Below are positions 54,530 to 64,000 of a stretch of DNA of 64,000 nucleotides, piece after piece. Position 1 is the stretch's first letter, and the number at the start of each line of letters is the position of its first letter. This DNA comes from Crocodylus rhombifer (lineage: Eukaryota > Chordata > Crocodylia > Crocodylidae). Made by a program: the position numbers and the translations under genes. Location of the stretch: NCBI GenBank assembly GCA_038503035.1, contig JAVSML010000983.1:49660-113659 (forward strand). Direction: 5' to 3'. The notes under the pieces are model-generated. The model did no database searches. It was not told the origin of the DNA and saw nothing but the letters and a program-made list of their open reading frames with translations.

Positions 54530-55126
54530 GTTTATACAGTTTTCTTTATTACCACTGCTTCCCATTTTTATCGTGAACTAGTCTTGTGAACCCATGATAG
54601 ACTCTTTACCCAAGTTAGGAAATGGAGTATTAAGTGAATGTTTAGAAAGTAGGTGTAAGACGCTTTGATTTGTTTTGGGTTTTTTTAATGCATACATACT
54701 GAGCCACAGGCTTCCCTTTGTGTGGAGAAGAGCATACATTTTGTTCCCAGATAAACAGTATCAGAAATGAAGGCTGCATTTGCTCCTGCTGTATGCTACG
54801 TGCCAATTTCACTCTTGCAATAGCAGTCTTGTGTGCCGAAGTGTTGATTTTGATAGAAACAGCAACTTTGAGTGGTTGTATGCTCCTGTAGCAAGCACCC
54901 ATACCAAAAGAAGGGTTTACTGAAATGATCTTGTTTCAAACAAACTTTCATCTGAGAGAGACTTGCGTACTGTATCCTGGTGATCAGGGACTTGGCCTAA
55001 GCTGTGGAATACCCCATTTCAAGTCCTCATAATTTTTCCTGGATCAGTGCTGTAGAAAGAAAAGTTCTGCTATGAACTGAGCAGAATATAGATTTGAAGC
55101 TGTGGTTCCCATGTCCCTTAATTCAT

Positions 55127-55573
55127 TAGTGCTCAACCTTTTGGCCCATAGGCCAAATGAATGGTGGGGAGCCAGTCCATGGACCAGATCAGGCCAGCAT
55201 ACCCAGGTCTAGACTGCATTGCTTCCACTCAGCCTTGTGTGCTGGGTTGGGACCAGGACTCTGCGCCACCTTCATTGGGCTTTTCATGGAAGGATTGGGC
55301 CCTGTGGCCCTTGCTGCCTTCACCTGGCGCCATTTCCTGGGATTAGGCTCCAGGACCTCACACCACCTCTGACCAGTCCTACATGCTGAGATTGGAGCCC
55401 TGGGACCACAAACCATCTCTGCTGGGGTCCATGCACAGGAATCCAGACCCCATGCTGGCTCCGTCTGGCCCCATGCACTACATCAGGGCGCTAGGACCTT
55501 CCCTGTGCCATCCTGGACTGGATGACAAGATGACAGGTGCTCAGTCTGGCTCATGGACCTGGGGCTGAGCACC
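55127..55573. mobile_element. hAT-type element (GTGCTCAACC family) with internal minisatellite
   Basis: The left TAGTGCTCAACCTTTTGGCC and the right GGGGCTGAGCACCCTT are inverted ends. The interior is a degenerate repeat of GGATTGGGCCCTGTGGCCC-like units of about 45-65 bp, matching the array at 40633-41030. Target duplications are not recognisable. Confidence 0.5.
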
Positions 55574-58500
55574 CTTCCCCTAACTGGTAGGACACAGAGA
55601 CTTTAAATATGCATATATGATATTTTTGTGAAAATATTTTGTGGGTTGGATTTTCATTCAAATATGGAACAAAAATAAATGTTGAAACTTTGACATTTCT
55701 TGCATAATAGAATTGTCTGATCAGCTCTCTCCATACCTAAAGAGGAAAATCATTTACTAATTAGCACTTATTACTGCAGCACTATTCTACACCTCAGGCT
55801 GGGTCCCCAATCCCCAGGATGCAGTGTAAAAGTCCCACTCAGGTGAAAACTTGTTTGAAATAAGACCATTTCAATATAACACTAATCACTGCAGGGTACA
55901 GCTTCTACCCTCTAACAGAGTGGGGAGAGGGGGCAGTGTACAAGTAAAGGGCAGCACCTCCCATATACAGACGTCTTGAGGGCCTTATAGCTGGACCAGG
56001 ATTTCAGAGAGGCAGGGGGGGCAACCCCTTTAAATTGGCACCCAAGTCTCACTTGCATTGCCCTAGCTACACTACTGTTTTTACTGTTAAGGACCTGAAC
56101 CCTGTCTCTTGTACATATCGATTTTTAACATATCAATTAGAGGAGGGAAGATGGCATGGGTTCTATACCCTCAAATAAAGATGTACTTAAATGTAGCTTA
56201 CCCACAATATGGGACTTTTCTGCAGAAAGGCAGAAGCATTGTAAACCAAGTGAAGAACTTGAATTTGTCAGGGCCAGTGTTTTCAATGACAATTATAATT
56301 TTAAGTAGAATCGCTCAAAAGCCATTATCAGATGGTTTTAAGCCTACGGTCCATGAAGCCCTACCTAGTGATCTGTAGAATGAAATCTTTTCACAACTGA
56401 GCAGCTGGACCGCAGACTGTGGGAGTGCAGACCAGATATCTGACATCTGATTATGGTATCGGTGGCACTCTTTCATGAGAGTGGAAGTGGTCTACTACCT
56501 GAAAAATTTGCGACATTGCCCTCTTGTAGGGAGGGCAGAGTTGCGGAATAAGTTATTGTCTGCGGGATAGTAGTTAAATTTAACACTTCATACTAAAATT
56601 CATAATCCATTCATATCCCTAAACTGACAACAGAAATCCCTATGGCTTCAGTAAGATCTGGGAAAGACAGAAGGGGACAGCATGACCTTTGTGTAATGAC
56701 TAGATTTGTTCATTTTTCATTATTTTTTTTCATTAGACTGTGTTTACATCAGTCATTAGAAAATATACATACTTTTTAGGAACATAACCATACAAATCCA
56801 TCACTATTTTGATACTTATTTTTCTTAATGTCTTTTCCTTTTTCCTTCTGTATTTCCTTCCTTGGAGCAAGCCCTGGACAAGCCAGGTTGCATTCAATAC
56901 CAAATGCAATGTTTAAATAGTGCTAAGCTTATAACCCGAGACATCAAAACGCAGGAAATTGGCAGACGAGAAATGACAGTGCATTTGATCTGGCAATGGG
57001 AGGCACAAACAAAAGGCTCAAGGGCATTACTGAATCAGCTTGAATCTAACTTTCCTGCCTTTTCATGCTGTGTCACAATCTTGAGATTATAAATAAAAAT
57101 ACAGTACGTATGAAATTGGGTCAAGATGTCTGGAGACAAATGTCCCAACTATGTCACTGTAAATTTATAAATTCCATATGCAGTGTCTGTCTCTAGGACC
57201 CTCAGACAATTTGGTTATTTTCTGACAGCATACTATTAGATGGCAAAATTATACATATTTTAAGGATATCGATAAAAGGAAAGGCTCTTCTGTTTAAGTG
57301 GTCAAATTAAACAAGACATCTTTTAAGGTTAACTAGGTCCTTCATTCTTTAAAAATCTAAAATCCACACAGACTCTGAAAACATAAGCTATCCAGTAGAA
57401 ATACTCAACATTGTTACAGTTAATTAAAACCACTGTCAAGAATAGTTTGCAACTCTTTCTGCCCGTTTTGTCGGGGGTGTTAGCTTCTCTTTGCCGCAGT
57501 TGTTTGTGTATCTTTTCTTAAAGTAATAATTTGAGAAGTATCCTATAGGGGGCACTCAAATACCATGAACAGATGCTGCTATTTCAGAGTAGTCAGATTA
57601 TGTTGAGATGGAACGGGGCAGACCCTGGGGCACATTTTCACATTACCTTTTATATACAGAACAAAAGTGAGTAAAATAAACTAAAACACTCTTTGTCACA
57701 GCCGTACTATTCCCCGATGAAAGAAAAAGTGATATTAAAAGGTGCATTTAAATGACATTCAGAGCCTGATTATACTAAAAGCATAAAAGCTTAGTGTAGA
57801 CAGTTGAGCTTATCTGCATTTTTAAAATTCTAAACAAGATATCTTGTACATTACGTTTCAATGGCGGGTACAGTTATTATTTGCCTATTGAGTATTAGGA
57901 TTGTTTTAAATGCTAACAGACAGTCATGTGCTTTGTTCTTGGTTTTAAGAAAAGGAATAATAATTTATTCAATTTTCCTTTTTAATAATCTTGCCAGTCA
58001 AAAAAGAGTTTGCCCACTATTGTCACCATGGCTGGTTGCCACAACAATAATGTGGACTGCCATCGTAAAGCCTTTATCTGATGGCAGAAACCTTGTACCA
58101 GATGTTCCTTTATTTGTACTGTTTTATGATTAATAAGATTTAGCCCAAAACCAGAATGAAAAGCCTGTTATGGCACCTGGCTGCCATCGCACACTGATTT
58201 AATTTGAAAGGGGAAGGGGAAGGGAAAGGGGGTCTTTGAAAAGTGGCAATCCAAATTGGGGGGTTTCTATTTTGAAGTGTTGCCTAGTGAGCTAACATCA
58301 AAATGAATGTAGCAGTTACCTACAGGATAATTTTCAAAAAATCTTTAAACCAGGTAAACACTGCTAATATACTCAAACTGTACAGGCAAGTTTAAATGCT
58401 AAACTAGGAAACATTATACACACTGAATGCTCTTGCTTCTGGCCTATTATTAACAAATTACTGAAAGCTCAAGATCTAATACACTGCACCAGCAGCCACG

Positions 58501-59563
58501 CAGCTAAAAATGCAGATATATAACAAAATGTAGCTTATTTCTAGACAAAATGTTGTGCTTAAAGAGAAGCATTAGATTGATCTAATTAGGTAACTCAGGC
58601 ACATGCACCTGACACACTTCATCATGTGTGGGAGATTTTTTGTGGCCTATAGCAGTGATGAGATAAACACCACAAGTATACATTATAGAAGAATTATCTT
58701 AATGAAATATGTGCTTTTTCCTAATCTTAAAATTTCTAATACAATATGTGCTTTCTTTTCAAATAAACCATGCCTATATAGGGGCTGAAACCTGGGTACA
58801 TTTTGTATATGTAGATGAGGTATGATGCATGTCTATCATATTCTTAATCCATTATATTAAATGCAAAACAAAGGCAATATATTTATGTTCAAGCAGGAAG
58901 GGTAGGTAATCTCATAGTTTCTACTGTCCCCAGTAGGAATAGGCATAATTATTTGCCATGTTTTCACTACAGTTGTGATCTGTTGCATGTTGTGAAGTAC
59001 TTGATTGATATATGTCATGTTGGGATCCATTTATAGTACCTAATAATAAATGCTGTTACTTTTTTTTTATTTCAATGCTGTCATGATCAAAGTGAGATAT
59101 TGGCGGAAAAAGCTTTTAGACATCTTTAAAACAGTATTCTTAGTTTTCACTTTTCTTGGGGGCTAGCAACCACTTTTTAATACTGAGGCTTGTACAGGTT
59201 CATTTGTACAGGTGTATCCACCTGTACAAATAAACAGTAAGGCTTGTTCAACAGAAAAACCTGTGTTGACTTTTTTTCCGTGCGAGTGGAATCCAGTCCA
59301 GTGATGTTAGCTTGTTCCCTGGTGCCTGAGTTACCTTCTATCAAGTAGAAGATACATACTTAACCATACATTTTCAACTTGCATGAGGAGGGGGGATTTG
59401 ATGCTTTAATATTTTATTTAACATGATGCAGTGCAAAATTGGTTAATTCGGGTAACTTCCCCATGGAAAGCTGGATATGCTGCATAACAATATTAATATA
59501 CATGAATGTTAATGGGGCTAAAGGGAGCAATTCTTAGCAATGCAGTAAGGTGCTACTTATAGA
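55574..59563. other. Long AT-rich stretch, no gene recognised
   Basis: No repeat ends or coding exon were recognised over about 4 kb. The part near 57850-58200 has a low-repeat, motif-dense look that could be a conserved non-coding element, but this cannot be judged from one sequence. Confidence 0.4.
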
Positions 59564-59571
59564 CACTAAGC

Positions 59572-59831
59572 CAGTGATTCTCAGCTAGGATGCCATGGCA
59601 CTCAGGGAGTCCATGAGACTTTTTGAGGGCTGTTACAGGGGATGTGAGGAGATAAGCAGACAAGGGCAGGCCCAGGATCTCCCTGCCTGGCCACTCTCTT
59701 GCCCCAGCTCCTTGTCCCTGTGCAAGGAAATGAGCACTGTAATAAGTAAATTAGTTTTTGAAATGGGGTGCTGCTCAATTCACAAAAGCTATGGAGGCGT
59801 GCCTCAAGTCTAAAAAGGTTGACAACAACTG
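59572..59831. mobile_element. hAT-type non-autonomous element (CAGTGATTCTCA family)
   Basis: The inverted ends CAGTGATTCTCAGC and GGTTGACAACAACTG are flanked by CACTAAGC (59564-59571) and GCCTAAGC (59832-59839), 6 of 8 matching. The length is 260 bp. This end style is common to hAT MITEs of vertebrates. Confidence 0.75.
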
Positions 59832-59839
59832 GCCTAAGC

Positions 59840-60339
59840 ATCAAGTTGTAAACAATTAGGGCTTGATCCTAAAAGATATTTAGATGCCAAACTCCCAGCG
59901 ATTTTAGTGACCGAGTCCTGGGGTCAAGCCTTCAAAATAGTGGACAGTTATGCCTTCTTCCAAGAATGAACTTCCAATTCTGTTTAAAATTAAGTGTGAA
60001 CTTACATGCTTTGCTAGATTACATGCACAATGCGTAGAATCTTGCCAGATTTATATTTCTCATTATAATTCACAGTGTTTATAGCTAGTAGAGCAGTGGT
60101 CACTACAAGGTATTTTTGTCTTATGATAAACGTGGCTACAAAGCAGTTGTTTCTGATCTTACTGAGAAAATCTCCCACTTCAACAGCTACTGATGTTGGG
60201 AGGCAATCAAATGAATCATGATGTCAGTGTTTGTATTTCTTTGGAGAAGCTTTCTGAACTTTGGTCTCTTTCAACATTAAGTAGATTGAAGTGTTCTGTC
60301 AGCCTACCCCAAGCCAGGAATGTGACCTCCCTTCCCTGA
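59840..60339. other. No recognised feature
   Basis: AT-rich sequence without recognised features. Confidence 0.45.
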
Positions 60340-61498
60340 ATTATTATCGAGGGAAAAACCCCGGAGGTATTCAAGATCTCCCCCTACCTCAACAGTCACC
60401 TCTCTCAGAGAGTTAACATTGAGGAGATCCAGCACATGATCCAGTGTGCAAGTGCCTCCTTTAGGAAATTGGGGTATCTCTATTCATCACACTCTCTGGA
60501 AAGATATCAAAATTCAGGTCTACAAAGCAGTCATCATCCCCACTCTCCTTACTCCCCACTGGTGACCTACCATCTCAAGAGCCTGAAGAGTTATCACTAA
60601 CAATGCCTCCAAAATATCTTCCATGTCAGATGGGAAAATGGCTGCACAAACACCAGTGTCCTTGCTGAAGCCAATGTTACCAGCATTGCGTTAGTCATTC
60701 TCAACCACCAAGTTCTCTGGGCTGGACATTGTATGCAGATGCCTGACTCTTGACTCCCAAAACAAGTGCTCTATTCCCAGCTTAGGAATGGCCTGAGATC
60801 TTGCAGTAGCCAGAGGAAATGCTACAAGGACACATTGAAGACATACCTCAAGAAAATGGATGCCGACATCGAGAGTTGAGAGGAGCTGGCTGCCGACTGG
60901 ATCCAGTGGTGCCACAACCTCAACCAAGCAGCAGCCTGCTTTGAGGTAAAACATTTTGTCCTCAAAGCAGATATGAGAGAATGGAGGAAGGAAAAGGAGA
61001 GGAATCCCAGTGGTGATGTGTACGGGGGTGCATGTGCGAGAGCTGGTGTACCCCCCGACAGCCAGCATTCCCAGGAAGGGGAAGGCAGGTGAGAGCGCTG
61101 GTGCTCCCCCTGAGAGTGCCAGCCGGAGAGTGGGGGCACCAGGAGAAGCAATTCCTGCGGTACCCCGACGGCCGATTGCGCTCACCCAGAAGTGTCAGCG
61201 GACTGCCTGAAAGTGCCAGTAGTGCTCTGCTGCCACTTCCGAGTCAGTGTGATTAGCCACAAGGGATTCCCGCCCCCCTCCCCGGTCAGTGTGATCTGCC
61301 ACAGGGGGACCCCCTCATCGCTGACTGGCTGGGGGGGGGGGGAGGGGGGGGGCAAGTGCCCCTTCTGACTCAGAAGGCACCAGTCACCCATATCCCAACC
61401 TGCAGCCTACTCTTCCCTGCAGATAGATCTGAATCTTCTGCGGCCAGACCTGTGGCTCAAGGATTGGACTCTTAAATCATCTCAAGACGCATCAATAA
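60340..61498 (+). pseudogene. Non-LTR retrotransposon ORF2 C-terminus, frameshifted, with an insertion
   Basis: Translation across several frames gives VFKISPYLNSHLSQRVNIEE, KIQVYKAVIIPTLL, VLAEANVTSIALVI, RMP/MQMPDS-like text after WAGH, and CYKDTLKTYLKKMDADIES. This is the conserved region downstream of RT in a widespread vertebrate LINE group (outside CR1). After a GC-rich insertion (61009 to about 61385) the last codons appear as CGQTCGSRIGLLNHLKTHQ and a stop at 61496, a CC...HH zinc-finger-like end also typical of that group. I cannot assign the clade with confidence. It is a dead fragment. Confidence 0.7.
61009..61385. mobile_element. Unclassified GC-rich insertion in the LINE, related to 43963-44312
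   Basis: It starts CAGTGGTGATGTGTACGGGG, aligning with the start of the 43963 insertion. Both then share a GGTGYNCCCCCTGAGA segment (here near 61100). The interior has a doubled GTCAGTGTGAT...GCCACA unit (61243 and 61286) and G12-A-G9 at 61331-61352. LINE coding is continuous in theme on both sides. Exact right end and target duplication are uncertain. Confidence 0.55.
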
Positions 61499-64000
61499 GC
61501 TGTGGTAGAGATCACCTTCAAATTGAGGGATTGCTGACTATGATATTGGTGCCCCTGTTCCCCTCTAGTTTGCATACAGAAAAAGTTCTTGTATGAAAAA
61601 TTCATTCCTCCCCTTCCCTGCACCCTAGTAAATTGTTGCATACATTACTGAGTGTGATTTTAATATTTCATTTGCTTTACATTGGCTCTACCTCGTTGCC
61701 TTTGTGAAAAGACTGTGGGATCATAAGACTAGGAGCAAGCCTGTTGTATATGAGGCATTATTATTTTGCTTTGGTAATACACTAACCAGAAAATAAAGTC
61801 TTGTTTGAAAGACATAATTCCTCTCTAAAGTTTGTCTTTTTCAGCAATTTAAATGACAAGAAGTCCTTTCCATAAAAATCCTTGAAAGTGAAGAGGGAAT
61901 ATTTTCATAAGAAACAGGCTTTTTAATCAGTCTTAAGATATATTTTTCCCTCCTTATAATGAGCTAACTGTAAAATTTTTGAGATCTATTAAATATTGGA
62001 GCATTAGTTTTAACTTAGGTAGACTTGTTATCTTCAGTAGTTGTACCAATTAATTAGAGTTGAGAATATGGCCCAATAATGTTTGCATTTTCAAACAAAT
62101 TAGGATTTGCAGAGTACTGTAATGCACGGAAATATGCAAAAACTTAGCAAGAAATACTTAAATCACAGTATGAGCCCAGTTTAAGACTTCAGGTATTCTT
62201 AAATGTGTTTGTCCCACCTTATAATTTTGAGGTAATTCTCCATGACTGTTTCCATTTTTTCAATCACAGTTTTTAATACTCTACAATTCCTGTAGTAAAA
62301 CCATGCCAAGGTATCTTGAATCCGAAAGTGACTTCCAGTGATGCCACTTGGTATGCAGATATACACATTACATCTCAGGCAAGAATAACTTTTTAGCAGC
62401 TGTTGAAGATGCACATTTAAAAAGAGTCTTTAAGAATAAACATAGAGGAGTGCTTTAGGAACTGGATTTTCCTTTAGAAATGCTTTCTCTACAAGCAAGT
62501 GCTTGCAGAACACCAAATTTGGATGGTTTCTTTTCTACTCTTTGGTCTGTTTGTCCCTTTTTTCCCCATTTTTCCTTTTTTCCTTATCCTGTGTCAGCTG
62601 CTGCCTGGCAACTTTTCTATATCTAGGAGGACAGGGCAGGGCACCCGGCTGCCTTGAGAATTGCTGCCAATATAATTCCCTAGCAACCTGGCTTTGCAGG
62701 CCAACTCTTCCCTATGAGAAGCTGCACACATCACCTCTATGACGCAGTCTAACAGCTTTGGTATATACAATCACCAGTTTTCTTCTTAACTTCTGACCTG
62801 ACAGGTGGATAACAGGGAAATTATTAAGGCCAGCAGTAACAGACCACCTACTTGAGTAATGCAAGTCACACTAAATAAACAAAATGATTAACTGACTTCC
62901 AACGATGCAATCAAACTATTTTCATAACTGCTAATTTTTGAATCACCTCTGCCTTATAATTAATATTCTTGTATTGTTTTATACTAGCAAGTAAGAATGA
63001 TTGGTTCTACTTTGTTTAGTTTATCTCAATAAGAGATTTCATCATATTCTATAGCTTGATGAATTCATTTATTTAACTTGTCAGTATTAATAACCCCAAT
63101 TAAGATGAAGAAGTTATAAGGCATCGTAGGAACAAACGTATCTTGAACAGCATTTCTAACTTCAATTTCTTTCCATTGTTACTTCGTTCTTATTTTCTGT
63201 TTAATTACAATTGTCTGTGAGAGAAAATATTACTAGGCACCTATACAGTCATTGCCCCAATTACTCTTCATTTGGCAAGATGTTCTCAAGCACTTTTCAT
63301 TTTACCATTCACATAGAAGTGGTTGAAAACTTCAGAAAGTGTGACCATGCTTTCCTGCTTCTTGACCATGGACTGTGAACTCTTTTCTACAATCACCACT
63401 ATGTCCCTTGATGTTAACAGAGAACTATGCAAACATCTTTACTGACAGAGGTCTAAAAATGAACTTTAAAAAAGATGGCTGGGAAACTGTCGGGGAGACA
63501 GAAATCTAAAAAACTGCTGCTTTTTCTTAGCGCCTCAGAGACCAAGCAGTTAAGTATGAAACATCTGTATTGTGAAAAGGTGATAATTTATAATAGTTTC
63601 TTGCATTATTTTGATATCTGAACTCTGTATCTCTAGTTATTACTGCCTAATAGTCTTATATAAGCCTATATAGGATGCATATTATATATACACTGACGCA
63701 AAAAGAACCCATGTAGAGAAGGTTTTAGGTGCTGATTTATTGAAGGAAGAAAGACTGTATTAAAATGAACATCATTCATACATATTTGCACTGTATTGTT
63801 AGAGTAGTTAATTTCATCACCTATGTGTGACTTCATAGTGAATAATGTTGAATGGAATAAAGATTTTAAATGTCAACTTTTATTTGTTCAAAGGCCTGTA
63901 TTTTTAAATGATTTATAAATATCATACCTATATAGCAGTATTTTAAAGCAAGCTCCTTTTATGGTGGCTATTTGACAAATGATTACTTAATATACAATGG
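61499..64000. other. AT-rich stretch, no recognised feature
   Basis: The first 100 bp may be 3' UTR of the LINE. The rest shows no recognised repeat ends, RNA gene or coding exon. Confidence 0.5.

Noticed and set aside
61032..61256. Open frames in the GC-rich insert within the LINE
   Set aside because: Low-complexity, open on both strands, and inside a repeat-like insertion.

Overview
This window looks like intergenic or intronic DNA of an amniote, most likely a crocodilian or possibly a turtle. The basis is its repeats: many CR1 LINE copies of several ages, short hAT-type elements with 8-bp target duplications, retroviral-type solo LTRs, and a Gmr1-type Ty3/gypsy element whose Gag resembles the SCAN domain. 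I found no convincing host protein-coding gene, rRNA, functional tRNA or CRISPR array. The only long open frame (8894-11257) belongs to a CR1 LINE.

Layout. 1-2.2 kb holds LTR-like sequence, including a 100-bp triplicated repeat and a probable solo LTR (1240-2215). 2.3-3.8 kb is an old CR1. 7.0-19.1 kb is a nest of elements. Its core is a minus-strand Gmr1-like retrotransposon (7026-17389) with LTRs, primer site, Gag with SCAN-like capsid and CCHC knuckle, protease, integrase, RT and RNase H. The integrase lies upstream of the RT, which is the order diagnostic of this clade. Other elements interrupt it: a nearly open CR1 inside the RT gene, a pair of CR1 fragments between nucleocapsid and protease, and about 1.8 kb of LTR-like DNA inside gag. 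Its upstream LTR is shared with a second, truncated copy (17390-19096), which is itself split by a 1.4-kb LTR-like insertion with a 5-bp target duplication. A solo LTR with a perfect 5-bp duplication follows at 19206-20106.

22.5-34 kb is rich in hAT-type non-autonomous elements. Five have recognisable 8-bp duplications, and several carry GC-rich internal tandem arrays. 36-47 kb contains relics of very old CR1/L3 LINEs, a younger CR1 fragment, a minus-strand CR1 (43503-44633) split by a 350-bp GC-rich insertion, and a 1.38-kb solo LTR (44671-46049). 47.4-64 kb is mainly AT-rich sequence without recognisable features. Exceptions are a few hAT-like elements, one weak candidate exon near 52.1 kb, and a broken LINE 3' coding end (60340-61498) with its own GC-rich insertion related to the one at 43963. 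A 10-base run of N marks an assembly gap at 36290-36299.

Apart from the CR1 ORF2, which has one visible stop in its truncated 5' part, every element gene seen is broken by stops, frameshifts or insertions. The window is best read as layered transposable-element history rather than a set of cooperating genes.
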